Source: Ascaphus truei (lineage: Eukaryota; Chordata; Amphibia; Anura; Ascaphidae). Taken from it: 64,000 nucleotides of DNA. Positions 48,296 to 59,095 of the stretch are shown here, piece by piece. Each line of letters opens with the position of its first letter. Position 1 is the stretch's first letter. The position numbers and the translations under genes are program-made. The notes under the pieces were generated by a model. The model was given only the letters and a program-made list of their open reading frames with translations. It searched no databases and was not told where the DNA came from. The DNA is taken from positions 94,518 through 158,517 of the forward strand of contig WSYH01000841.1 in the NCBI GenBank assembly GCA_036426205.1. The letters are read 5' to 3'.

Positions 48296-48835
48296 AATTC
48301 CTCATTTGTGTATCCTTATCTAGGGGTGTCTGTGATATCTGTTGTATGTTATACAGTATATATTCTTATATTATTTCATCTTTACTATTGTATTATGGGT
48401 TTTAGGTTTATAGTGGTAGTATAAATCCGTTTAGTTCATATTTAGTGTTTTAACTGTCCATGTTACATGGTTTTTATAATTTCGTTCGTGTCTACTTTGA
48501 TTAAAGTTGTTGTATTCAATGTTATTCTATTGTAGCCAATCCTATTACCCAGTATGCTCTGTCTGTCACTGACGCAGCTCAGGCTGGACTCGCGTATTAA
48601 CAACGCGACTCAGTTCCGGGTCGGGTGGTGATGACGTCACTATGGGCTAATTTTGGCGCAAAATTTTTAATGTTAAAATGTATGCCGTTACGTGTTTCCC
48701 TACACCTTGAGACACGTTGGTGCGTTGTCCTATACCATTGCAAAGCTGATTAAATAAAGGAAAATATATATTTTTTACTTTTGTTTGGAGTTGCCCTTAT
48801 TCATTTTTTTGCATCCTGGATGTAGCTAGCTGTGC
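48296..48835 (+). other. L1 3' untranslated region and adjoining repeat-like sequence
   Basis: From 48296 to about 48520 the sequence is AT-rich LINE 3' untranslated region. 48540-48800 contains GGTGATGACGTCACTATGGG and a polyadenylation-like AATAAAGG, and resembles the ends of Penelope-like sequences in the window, but no coding part is present. Confidence 0.45.
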
Positions 48836-49600
48836 TCCTTCTCTCTTCTACTCCTCTGGACTCTGTTGAATGGAGGAGTGTCAGGGGGGGGGGTCCATCC
48901 CCTGAATATCTACAGGGGATTCCTGCTGGCTGGAGGCATTGCACCAAGTGAGATCAAGGTTCCTGTCCTTCCTGTCCTGCTTCTCCCCACACGCTCAGCC
49001 CTACTGTTGCCTACAGGTACGCAGCCCAACACCTAGAAGGTAGCTGGAGAGTGCATTAAAACCCCTGTCTAGTGCCACTGCTGTTGCTGCGGCTCATTTC
49101 AGAATGCCGGGACGCGATCAAGCGGGTCACCAAGCAATGTGGGACGCCGGAAGAATAGCCCAGCCGCAGACATCCCTTGGAGGCACTGCAGTGACGCTAC
49201 GCCACGCACCCGCATACAGGGACTCTCTCCCACGCTAAGGATCTCCTAGCAACTGCCGGGACCAGAGGCAGGGAGAGGCCTGGAGATTGTGGCTGGATGT
49301 GTCTGCGGAGCGGCGCTGTGTGGCTGGAGGAAGTTGCTGCTGCTGCTGCCTCCGTGTATTGTGGGCGAGGCACACAGCGGGAGCCCCCCCCCCAGGCTGG
49401 ATTCCCTCACTCTCATGGCAGGTAAGAGAGGGGGGGGGAGAGGGAGATGCAGCATACCACTGCAGTGAGCCGGCTTCAGCATTAAGAGCAGCTGTGCGGT
49501 CACTGCTGTATTTCATCTCCTGTCGGCACCGCTGATAAGAGGGAGAGAGAGGAATTTGAGAGGGCGGACACTCGCTCTCGTAGAGGGGAGGGGGTGGGTG
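48836..49600 (+). promoter_or_regulatory. CpG-containing stretch with possible first exon
   Basis: Sequence between about 49050 and 49530 is GC-richer than its surroundings and has many CpG. An ATG at 49415 is followed within seven bases by a strong donor, ATGGCAG/GTAAGAG (GT at 49422). This would suit a short first coding exon of a host gene or of an LTR-driven transcript. No downstream exon is recognisable within the window. Open frames here lack motifs. It could equally be part of an unrecognised repeat. Confidence 0.25.
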
Positions 49601-50030
49601 TCTGTGTGTGTATAAGTGGGAGAGTGTGTGTGTGTAAGTGGGAGAGTGTGTGAGAGTGTGTGTAGAAGTGGGAGAGTGTGTGTGTGTAAGTGAGAGAGTG
49701 TCGCCCACCCTGTCACCCTCTGTCTCACCCTGTCACCCTCTGTCTATCCGTCACCCTCTGTCTATCCCTGTCACCCTCTGTCTATCCCTGTCACCCTCTC
49801 TCTATCCCTGTCACCCCGTCTATCCCTGTCACCCCGTCTATCCCTGTCACCCCGTCTATACCTGTCACCCTCTGTCTCACCCTGTCACCCTCTGTCTCAC
49901 CCTGTCACCCTCTGTCTCACCCTGTCACCCTCTGTCACCCTCCGTGTCACCCTGTCTCACACACTCTCTGTGTCACACACACACACACACACACTCTCTG
50001 TGACACACACACACACACACACACAAAAAA

Positions 50031-50078
<48 letters not shown>
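49600..50078 (+). repeat. GT repeat, 20-bp minisatellite and CA microsatellite
   Basis: GTGTGTGTAAGTGGGAGAGT-like repeats occupy 49600-49700. CCCTGTCACCCTCTGTCTAT-type units of 17-20 bp run from about 49705 to 49965. A CA run interrupted by TCTCTGTG and AAAAAACAA spans 49972-50077. Ser/Pro/His-rich open frames of up to 194 codons here are repeat products. Confidence 0.92.
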
Positions 50079-50079
<1 letters not shown>

Positions 50080-50454
50080 TCTGGATATCTTATTTACTCT
50101 ATAAATATATATCTTAACTGGCCTATACTGCACCGACACACTTTATTCGAGCAAATACCCAGTATGTACATGGCAGATACCTGGAATGCGCCGCTCCTCA
50201 CCTCTGACAAGCCCCGTTGCGTTTGCCTTCCCAGCCTGGGTTCATGCCTGGCTGACGGGCGGCTGATCTGTTAAATGTTAATGATTAGGATTTAATAGGC
50301 TGCAATGCTTCGCGTGTCTACCAGATGGCATAAATTCATGAATTGTAATGCAGTATATATATATATACTGTGCAGTATTGCAGCCAGCGGGAATAAAATG
50401 CTTCAATCCCTGCCTGGAAAATACCTCAATGCACTCGGGCAGAAAACAGTCACA

Positions 50455-50535
50455 AACCTCAATACACCCGGGTATACCCGAATTCGTGGGACTAGCCGAG
50501 CTCGAATAAAGTGTGTCGCCAGTGTACCTACACGG
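50455..50535 (+). repeat. Short interspersed-repeat end shared with 26.4 kb
   Basis: ACCCGGGTATACCCGAATTC is followed by GGGACTAGCCGAG and GTGTCGCCAGTGTAC. The order CTAGCC, then AAG/GAG, then GTGTCGCCAGTGTA matches 26392-26434, so both probably end the same repeat family. Terminal inverted repeats could not be defined. Confidence 0.5.
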
Positions 50536-50812
50536 AAATAACCTATACTGCTTTCTTCCAGATCTAACTCTTGGACTTCACACAGGAGACATCGGAATCC
50601 CCCCTAACCCAGAAGAGAGGTAGGGAACACCTCCCCTCCAACATATAACATTGCGGGAATGAGGGTACCTGGACATTGAGGGACTGCGGATCACGTAAGA
50701 TCCCAGGTGAGATTGCTGAGTTAGATATTGTGAAGTGGGGGCATTCAGACACCTGGTTAAGGGGTGCAGGAAACTAGTCGTTCACATCTGGCTTTTTTTT
50801 CTAAATCCAACA

Positions 50813-50826
50813 TATACACACACACA

Positions 50827-50913
<87 letters not shown>
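50813..50913 (+). repeat. (CA)n microsatellite
   Basis: A nearly pure CA run of about 100 bases, just outside the left arm of the large palindrome. Confidence 0.97.
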
Positions 50914-50915
<2 letters not shown>

Positions 50916-50932
50916 CAAGGAATCAATTGTAC

Positions 50933-52725
50933 GTGTGGAGTAGCCTCCTATGGCGCTTAGGATATGGACTGGAATGGAATCTTCTGTGATGTTTTTTCAA
51001 AACAGGGAATACCTCAGAGAGGGTGACAAGAAGCAAACAAAAAACACCGCAATAGTGTATTACCTTGGGGCATTAAAGGACCATATGGGGCAAGATATAC
51101 AAGACTTTATTGGTTAAAACAATTGTAACCTCAATTGACATAAAACATGTATATAATTAATAAACAGTTGACTTTTCTCTGCTAGAATAAGGAAATCGTC
51201 TCCTGCTGTTTAAGAATTGTGTTCCAAGCGCTGTGCTTTAAGAAGTGCTTGCTCCGCCGTTGAGTAAAATTGAAATCTACTCACCATCCATGAGTAGGAC
51301 ATGTACAGTGGTTCGGGGGTCTTTTGCAGGGGTAACCGTTGCCATGGGGTGCAGGACGTTTCAATGCGGGGGGAAGTGTTACGGTCCTCGTGGTTTGCTG
51401 CCGACAAGAGTAGTTTCACCGTCTTCTCCGTGACGTCACCGTCTGGTGCACAGCTACGGTGTCCCTGGAAGACCAAGAATCCTCCTACGCGTTCGAAAAT
51501 CCTCAATACTGGGTTTCTTCGTCAGGGATGTCTGATACATGGGATTATGCTTTCTTTTAAACCCTTGGTGATTCAAGTAATGGTAAATTGATGGGAACGC
51601 CCAAATCAAGTCCAAATAAAGTCTTAATGAGTGTCTGTATTACTTGGCCTTGTAGGACAGAAATAAAGCAAATAGCAGTAATAGATGGTAAACAAGGTTT
51701 TTGCACTTATAGGTGTTTTGTTAACATGTTTACACATAGTTGAATAAAGCATATATAGGATGTCTTACAGAAGAGGGTATGCATATAGACAGGATTGTTG
51801 CATATTATATAATTAGTTGTGAAAGACCTAATTACACATAACGCATGTTTTATCCAAACGTCAGATGTTTATTGCCTTAATAGCAATTCACCATAGTGGT
51901 AAATATTAACATATATGTCTAATAGTCCCTTTTAATGGGAAATTATTGCAGAGGGTATAATTAATTATGTTAGTCAGTTTGGATGAAAACATACCATGCG
52001 TTAGTGTAAACATAATATACTGTATTCATTGATCCATTAACAAAGATATGCAACAAATTTTTTTCTACAAAATTACAGATTGAAATAACACAACTTTTTA
52101 TTTTATACATATTTATTATATTTATATCAGTGGTTGAATTCTTATGTCAGACAAAGAATATAGTTCCTTTACTTGGATGTTGGGTGTTATTCATGTACTT
52201 AAACATCAGAATATTTATCATTATAATATTGTTATCCATACCTTTAAATGTGCGTATGGGTTTGATATTGAGCTACAGAACTTTAAATGGTCCTTTTGGA
52301 GAATTTGCTTAGGAGAGACACATTTTTGGGGTCAGTGGTTAGTGATTAAAATCTACAGTTTACGTGAATTACGTGTTATAATTAATGTGATAATAGTGTT
52401 ATTTACCAAACTAATATATGTGACTTAAATAATATATATTGTGTATATGATTATAATAAAGTTGTAATAAAGTTATAATGTGATTATGAAGTGATCTATG
52501 TGAAGTAATATTATGAATATTTAGTGCATAAATTGTGCTTATTTTATGATGTTGTGCAGGCAATATCATAATGGCAGTGTTTGTCGGCGGACAAGGGACA
52601 GGGCACTCAGCCAAATCTTGCAAATTCTGAATTATTTAAGGAATGATGTCAAATCAAATTCGACATTCAAACCAAGGGATTGAGGGTTTTTAATTCAAAA
52701 ATCCCGTAGGAACTCTTCTGGAAAT
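50933..52725 (+). repeat. Left arm of a 3.6-kb palindrome
   Basis: The segment from GTGTGGAGTAGCCTCC inward is the reverse complement of 52734-54570 along its whole length, with scattered substitutions and small indels. Shared stretches include CGTCAGGGATGTCTGATACA, ATGACGTCACCGTCTGG-like and GGGTTTTTAATTCAAAAATC at the centre. No protein family is recognised; the largest frames are mirrored in the other arm (for example 52411-52623 minus and 52832-53041 plus translate alike). Confidence 0.93.
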
Positions 52726-52733
52726 GATTATCA

Positions 52734-54570
52734 GAAGGAGAGTCCTACTGGATTTTTGAATTAAAAACCCTCAATCCACTTGGTTTGAATGTCGAATTTG
52801 ATTTGACATCATTCCTTAAATAATTCAGAAATTGCAAGATTTGGCTGAGTGCCCTGTCCCTTGTCCGCCGACAAACACTGCCATTATGATATTGCCTGCA
52901 CAACATCATAAAATAAGCACAATTTATGCACTAAATATTCATAATATTACTTCACATAGATCACTTCATAATCACATTATAACTTTATTACAACTTTATT
53001 ATAATCATATAGCACAATATATATTATTTAAGTCACAATAAATTAGTTTGGTAAATAACACTATTATCACATTAATTATAACACGTAATTCACGTAAACT
53101 GTAGATTTTAAATCACTAACCACTGACCCCCAAGAAATGTGTCTCTCCTAAGCAAATTCTCCAAAAGGACCATTTAAAGTTCTGTAGCTCAATATCAAAC
53201 CCATACGCACATTTAAAGGTATGGAATAAATCAATATTATAATGATTAAATATTCTGATGTTTAAGTACATGAATAACACACCAAGATCCTAAGTAAAGG
53301 AACATATATTCTTTGTCTGACATAAGAATTCAGACCACTGAGTATAAATATATATAAATATGTATAAAATAAAAAGTTGTGTTATTTCAATCTGTAATTT
53401 TGTAGAAAAAAATTTGTTGCATATCTGTTGTTAATGGATCAATGAATACAGTATATTATATGTTTACACTAACGCATGGTATGTTTTCATCCAAACTGAC
53501 TAACATAATTAATTATACCCTCTGCAATAATTTCCCATTAAAAGGGACTATTAGACATATATGGTAAATATTTACCACTATGGTGAAATTGCTATTAAGG
53601 CAATAAACATCTGACGTTTGGATGGAACAAACATGCGTTATGTGTAATTAGGTCTTTCACAACTAATTATGATAATATGCAACAAATCCTGTCTATATGC
53701 ATACCCTCTTCTGTAAAGACATCCTATATATGCATTTATTCAACTATGTGTAAACATGTTAAGCAAACACCTATAAGTGCAAAAACCTTGTATTACCATC
53801 TATTACTGCATTATTGCTTTATTTCTGTCCTACAAGGCCAAGTAATACAGGACACTCATTAAGACTTTATTTGGACTTGATTTGGGCGTTCCCATCAATT
53901 TACCATTACAATTGAATCACCAAGGGTTTAAAAGGAAGCATAATCCCATGTATCAGACATCCCTGACGAAGAAACCCAGTATTGAGGAGTTTCGAAACGC
54001 GTAGGAGGATTCTTGGTCTTCCAGGGACACCGTAGCTGTGCAAACCAGACGGTGACGTCAGCGGGAGAAGACGGTGAAACTACTCTGTCGGCAGCAAACC
54101 ACGAGGACCGTAACACTTCCCCCCGCATTGAAAGGACGTCCTGCACCCCATGGCAAGCGGTTACCCCTGCAAAAAGACCCCGAACCACTGTACATGTCCT
54201 ACTCATGGATGGTGAGTAGGATTTCAATTTTACTCAACGGCGGAGCAAAGCAGCTTCTTAAAGCACAAGCGCTTGGAAGCACAATTCTTAAACTAGCAGG
54301 AGAACGATTTCCTTATTCTAGCAGGAGAAAAGTCAACTGTTTATTAATTATATACATGTTTTATGTCAATTGAGGTTACAATTGTTTTAACCAATAAATG
54401 CTCTGTATATCTTGCCCCATATGGTCATTTATGCCCCAAGGTAATACACTATTGCGGTGTTTTTTGTTTGCTTCTTGTCACCCTCTCTGAGGTATTCCCT
54501 GTTTGAAAAAACATCACAGAAGATTCCATTCCAGTCCATATCCTAAGCGCCATAGGAGGCTACTCCACAC
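52734..54570 (-). repeat. Right arm of a 3.6-kb palindrome
   Basis: Inverted copy of 50933-52725, separated from it by a spacer of about ten bases within CTTCTGGAAATGATTATCAG. The arms can therefore form an almost uninterrupted hairpin. Divergence between arms is visible by eye, so they are not a perfect mirror. Confidence 0.93.
53963..53998 (+). ncRNA. Hammerhead-like motif in the palindrome arm
   Basis: CTGACGA (53963-53969) is followed by GAAAC and GTTTC, which can pair as a stem, then directly by GAAAC (53994-53998) and GCGTAGG. This is the hammerhead order CTGATGA, stem II, GAAAC, with one core mismatch. The mirrored copy in the left arm (about 51494-51530, opposite strand) reads GAAC where the right arm reads GAAAC. 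The cleavage-side strands were not resolved, so activity is doubtful. Confidence 0.3.
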
Positions 54571-54912
54571 GAATCTTCTCATCCGGTTGGAAGATACCGG
54601 ATTTACCTCCCAGGCAGCTCAAGGACTACCTTCACTAACTGTATCACAGGTTTTGTTCCAATATATGTACTGTTTATAACACTGTATTATTCTGTATACA
54701 CTAGCGCTTATATTGCACTTATTATTTTTCCCCCAAGGACTAATTGTAGTATAATGTAATACAATAAATAAACTTATGTCAAAAACTAATGTTGTTCTTA
54801 CTAGGAATTTATTAAAAAAAAAATTTAAGCAGGCCTGGGGGCAGGACTAGGTGGCGAGTAGATATTTTTGTTCGGCGAGTAGATTTTTGGGTGATTTGTT
54901 GACCACTGTGTG

Positions 54913-54946
<34 letters not shown>
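54571..54946. other. Non-coding spacer with AT microsatellite
   Basis: AT-rich sequence with ACAATAAATAAAC near 54761, an A run near 54815, and a TA microsatellite at 54911-54946. No gene. Confidence 0.5.
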
Positions 54947-54947
<1 letters not shown>

Positions 54948-55971
54948 GTAGCCCCCTGTAAACAGCCCAGGATATACATATATATATATATAAGATCAGG
55001 CGCCAGTAATCATCATGGGTTTTCCCCCTTCAAAGCCCTAACCTGAGTGGTAGACGCAGGCCTGGAATCTGCTGCAGGCGTGAACAAGAGGGGAGGTTCT
55101 GCTGACACCATGAGGTGAGGGGCTAGCTCTATATTTAGCAGCCAACTCCGGTGAGTGGCGGGGGTTCTTTTTCTTTTTGCCGTGTTCCTCTCTTTTGATG
55201 GTTCTTCGGAAGAGAGAGTAGCTTAGGAAGAGTTCGAGTGAACAGTGATATCGAGAGTCTAGAGTTGCTGATTATTATGCCGTGAGCCACGATTCCTGCA
55301 GAACGGTCCGAGGAGTATCAGGAGGCTGCGGGCTCCCCGGCGCAGCGTGCCAGAAGAGAGCGAGAGGAACTGATACGATCAGCGTCTATAAGTAGAGCTG
55401 ATAGAATTATAGACTGGTGGACCAATGCCCTCACCCCACTGCCAGGGGTAATGGGGGGAGAATTCAAGACCCACCTCGAGGCTAACCTCGGAGGTGGGCC
55501 ACGGGGTATTGAAGCCCTAGCTCAGACCATCCTGTCGGAAGAGTGACTTGGAGGGAAGGAGAGAAGGAAGCCTTTGGGCGGAGGTGAGCGGTGTCTACCC
55601 CGTCCTGGCGATTGTATTGCGGCTGCTGGAAGCCTTATCGTTGGGATATCATTGCTCTGTCAAATAAAAAGACTATTCTTCACCCGTGAAGACTGTGTGT
55701 GATTTGGAGAGTATAACTCTGGGACCTGAGGTGTTCTTCTATACCGGTCCTGTCCCATTACCCTGGGAGTATAGAAGATGCAGGCGCTGCACCCCTAAGA
55801 GATCATGGAGGCTATCACCCCAGAAGCCCGGTCCTGGCTCCCCCACAACACCGCGGGAAGTTCAGGCCCTCCTGTTCCTAACAGGTACGCACCACACCGC
55901 ATGTAATCTGCCCTCATGCACCCTAGACACCACCGTAGAATCTGGGGTGGAGGGGGGGAAGCAGGGTTACA
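54947..55971 (+). mobile_element. Probable solo LTR (about 1 kb) inserted in a TA repeat
   Basis: The segment starts TGTAGCCCCCTG and ends GCAGGGTTACA, the TG...CA ends with short inverted similarity expected of an LTR. AAATAAAAAGACTATTCTTC at about 55663 is a plausible polyadenylation region. Both sides are TA repeats, so a target duplication cannot be scored. No second LTR or internal coding region is present. It contains an open stretch of 86 codons without ATG (55286-55546; SRADRIIDWWTNALTPLPGV) of unknown nature, and a 229-codon frame at 55686-56375 that runs through the LTR end into neighbouring elements and so is not a gene. Confidence 0.5.
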
Positions 55972-55979
55972 TATATATA

Positions 55980-56311
55980 CAGGCATACCCCGCTTTAAGG
56001 ACACTCACTTTAAGTACACTCGCGAGTAAGTACATGTCGCCCAATAGGCAAACGGCAGCTCACGCATGCGCCTGTCAGCACCTCCTGAACAGTAATACCG
56101 GCTCCCTACCTGTACCGAAGCTGTGCGCAAGCGAGGAGACTATAGAGCATGTTACAAATGTGTTATTTACATCAGTTATGCACGTATATGACGATTGCAG
56201 TACAGTACATGCATCGATAAGTGGAAAAAAGGTAGTGCTTCACTTTAAGTACATTTTCGCTTTACATACATGCTCCAGTCCCATTGCGTATGTTAATGCG
56301 GGGTATGCCTG
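55980..56311. mobile_element. Tigger/pogo-like MITE (332 bp)
   Basis: The ends are CAGGCATACCCCGC and its complement GCGGGGTATGCCTG, flanked by TA (55978-55979 and 56312-56313). CAGGCATACC is the start typical of Tigger/pogo terminal repeats. TTTAAG(G/T)ACA motifs repeat near both ends. There is no transposase, so it is non-autonomous. Confidence 0.8.
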
Positions 56312-56324
56312 TATATATTATATC

Positions 56325-56680
56325 TTATGGTGGGTGAAAAAGTTGACGAAAAAACCTCCACTGCAAAGCATATAGCAAATAAAAAGATCACATGTGAGCA
56401 CATTCACATGTCTTAGACAGGTCTGCAACCCATGCTTTTCACCATTATCACCTAGCATACAGTGATTCCACTGCAGCAAGGGATTTTGGGAAATGACATG
56501 CAAATGAGCACACAGAATCCCAGAATCCCTTGCTGCAGTGTAAGCACTGTATGCTAGGTGATAATGGTAAAAAGCAGGGTTGCAGACCTGTCTAAGACGT
56601 GAATGTGCTCACAAGTGATCTTTTTATTTGCTATATGCTTTACAGTGGAGGGCTTTTTGTCACCCAGCATAACTTATCTA
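56325..56680. mobile_element. Foldback MITE with ~165-bp inverted arms
   Basis: The left part (GGTGGGTGAAAAAG, CCTCCACTGCAAAGCATATA, ATTATCACCTAGCATACAGT) is repeated inverted on the right (ACTGTATGCTAGGTGATAAT, TATATGCTTTACAGTGGAGG, GTCACCCAGC). The arms meet around 56498-56510. TTAT/ATAA-like bases flank both ends. A related partial copy lies at about 56880-56945 (TGCTCATTTGCATGTCATTC). Confidence 0.8.
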
Positions 56681-57330
56681 ATTGCGGTGAAACCAACCCA
56701 GCCTTAAACTTGCAACGCCAGTACAACCAGCCTCACAGTGATGACACACAAAAGGTTGAAACAGCTGTCTGTGAGTAGGCTTACTGGCTATGCATCAAAA
56801 CCCAGGCTATGCTGAAAGCTGTGTAATGCAGCGAGCATACGCTTATAAGGGTTTCATGTAAAAATGGAACAAAAGGTGACACTGTGTGCTCATTTGCATG
56901 TCATTCCCCAGAATCCCTTGCTGCAGTGGAAGCACTGTATAAAAGCTACAGGAACAGGTTTGTACCTCTAGTGCTTGATCTTCAGAGAAATCTTTCTTTA
57001 TTGTGATCATGACTTCTGCAAATTGCCTTACATTTGTGTAGCTCATATCTTATGGAGGGTCATATTTACAAAACTGAGCAATGCCATAAAGCCCCTTCCG
57101 CCACTGGAAGACAACTCTTAGCCCATTCAAGTGTAGCAGCCAGAAGGTACAGTATTGTATAGCAAAGCACCACTTAACAAATGACAGTTCACAGTGGTGC
57201 TTCATACTGTATGCAACATACAGACCTTGCCTACAACAGAACATACAGGGTGGTTATTTTCTAAACAGTTGTGGTTGTACCAAGCCTAATAACGCCTTTA
57301 AGTAAATAGACTGTAGTCTATAGTCAAAGG
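56681..57330. other. Non-coding interval with a partial MITE copy
   Basis: Contains the partial foldback-related segment at 56880-56945. No gene motif is seen elsewhere. Confidence 0.45.
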
Positions 57331-57618
57331 GGCCTATGCAGAAAGGTCAGAAAAATTGCATTCGCCAGGGTTTCAATTCGCCAGGTTTTTGGCGTGTTAA
57401 CCTCGCTGTATGCAGGAATGGCCGAATCCCTGGCGAATGAATGCGCCACCACCATTTGATAAAATGGCTATTAACCGGTGGAGAGACGGCTGCCTGGCGA
57501 GAAACTGCCGAGAAGCCGTCCCCTGGCGAGATATGTCTGCAGCAGAGAGAGATCCGCTGCTCTCTCTGCGCAAACATCGGCACATTATAAATTATTTAAA
57601 ATACACTTTTATTCATAG

Positions 57619-57886
57619 TGTAGATGTGCAGAGGGTCTCCGGAGCTGAACCGCATTGGTTTCAGGTCCAGGGACCCCCTGCTTCCCGAGATACAGGCCCC
57701 TTTATGAGGTGCCGGTATCCATCTGCATTTAAAGGTCCCGATCACGTGACCGCGGAATGTAAACAAAGCAGAGGGAAATCGGCACCCCATAAAGGGGCCT
57801 GTATCTCGGGAAGCAGGGGGTCCCCGGACCTAAAACCAAAGCGGTTCAGCTCCGGAGACCCTCTGCACATCTACACTATGACTAAA
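57619..57886. repeat. Foldback repeat with ~100-bp arms
   Basis: AGTGTAGATGTGCAGAGGGT at 57619 and the following CTCCGGAGCTGAACCGC are mirrored by GCGGTTCAGCTCCGGAG and ACCCTCTGCACATCTACACT ending near 57886. The shared arms include CCCGAGATACAGGCCCCTTT. The spacer is about 60 bases and contains a CACGTGACC site. A 185-codon open frame crosses it (57410-57967), but it is explained by the repeat. Confidence 0.85.
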
Positions 57887-57984
57887 ACACACATATCAAT
57901 AAACAATCGTTCCTTACCTTTGCGGCTATGTGCTACGGTAACGAAGCAGCATGAATGTATTTTTTAATAATAGTGTACTGTGAG

Positions 57985-58400
57985 CAGGGGGTCTCTGAGC
58001 CACAAATCAATGCGGTTCAGCTCAGGGGACTCCCTGCTCCCGCACAATATTATTAAAATACAGAAATGCTGCTTCATTACCATAGCGTATAGCCGCTAAG
58101 GCAATGAAGGGTTAAGGCAGAATAGCATGTTTATTGGGGACAATTGCCCCCAATAAACATTGCAATAAACAACATACACCCCCTGTGTATTTAAAATACA
58201 TAAACAACAATAAATACATTATATACATATAGCACTTACCCATTACCGGTTGCCACGATGAAGGCCATCCTCATCTTCCTCCTGCCCATGTCCCCTCCGC
58301 TGCTGCAAAACAGACACAAGAATGAAAACATTTTAAGTAATGTCGCCATACCCCTTAATCACCATAGCGGTTATTAACCGCTACAGTCATTAAGGGGTTA
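57985..58400. repeat. Short hairpins of the same repeat family
   Basis: GAGCAGGGGGTCTCTGAGC at about 57981 pairs with GCTCAGGGGACTCCCTGCTC ending near 58040. A second hairpin at 58349-58402 pairs ACCCCTTAAT and AGCGGTTA with TAACCGCT and ATTAAGGGGT. The latter motif recurs at 59459-59510 and 63886-63937, linking these stretches to one dispersed repeat. Confidence 0.65.
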
Positions 58401-58930
58401 ACCCACCCTCACCCACCACTCGGGACACCTACATACCCTCCCACACTAACCCCCCACCCCGTGAGGCCTAACGACCCTCACCCACTACCCACAAGGGAGG
58501 ACTACCCACATACCGTTGGGGAACCCCCTATCCCCCCCAGTACCCACAATAAAAACAATACAGTGACCCACAATAAACTTCATTCTATTTATTAAATACA
58601 TTACCCACCCCCTGTGCCCCCCCATAATTATAAGATTTATCCTTTTACAAACAGGGTTCATAACACAGCCCCACGCGAGTCCCCAGGTGGGCTGGCGGGC
58701 ACCTGACAGACCTACAGGGTACCAGCAGCCCTTTTCAAACAGGTTCTGGAGGCCTGTTGGTGGGTCCCGCCAGCGCCATGGCCCCCAGGTGGTGTCCTTG
58801 GGTCACCGTGGGCCACAATTGGGTCCCCACGGTAGGCCCAAGGATGTCTGGGAGCCCCGGGTCAGACCCACAGGTGTCTGCGGGGCCTCGGGTGGTTCCC
58901 ACGGGGGTCTGGGGAAATCACAAGTGCTCA
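58401..58930. other. C-rich non-coding sequence
   Basis: CACCCAC-rich composition with no recognised feature. Open frames such as 58687-59154 are compositional and overlap the minisatellite that follows. Confidence 0.5.
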
Positions 58931-59095
58931 CTACGGGTCCGCGGTGCCCCCACAGATGTGGGACCACCGCTTCATCCCCGCACCTATGGGTCAGCAGTGC
59001 CCCCACAGATGTGGGACCACCGCTTCATCCCCGCAGACTACGGGTCCGCGGTGCCCCCACAGATGTGAGGCCACCGCTTCATCCCCGCATGTGTC
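58931..59095 (+). repeat. 54-bp minisatellite, three units
   Basis: The block CGGTGCCCCCACAGATGTGG followed by CACCGCTTCATCCCCGCA repeats near 58942, 58995 and 59049, giving a 53-54 bp period. The copies are nearly identical. Confidence 0.88.

Larger units (their letters stand above)
38000..48520 (+). mobile_element. L1-type LINE, dead copy interrupted by nested elements
   Basis: Remnants of ORF1 (about 38352-39075), an inter-ORF region, ORF2 endonuclease and reverse transcriptase (39836-41419), and the rest of ORF2 (46251-48295) are collinear on the plus strand and homologous to the minus-strand ORF2 at 59.6-62.9 kb. The middle is split by a Penelope-like element with a 12-bp target duplication. 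Upstream of ORF1, 38000-38350 is GC-richer and contains CCAAGATGGTGCCC, reminiscent of L1 5' regions. The outer limits are approximate because no flanking duplication was found. Confidence 0.8.

Noticed and set aside
49690..50274. 194-codon open frame
   Set aside because: Consists of minisatellite and CA repeat translation followed by unrelated sequence.
55686..56375. 229-codon open frame
   Set aside because: Crosses the probable LTR end, a Tigger-like MITE and into the next foldback; no domain and no conserved boundary.
57410..57967. 185-codon open frame
   Set aside because: Runs through a foldback repeat whose two arms give mirrored translations.
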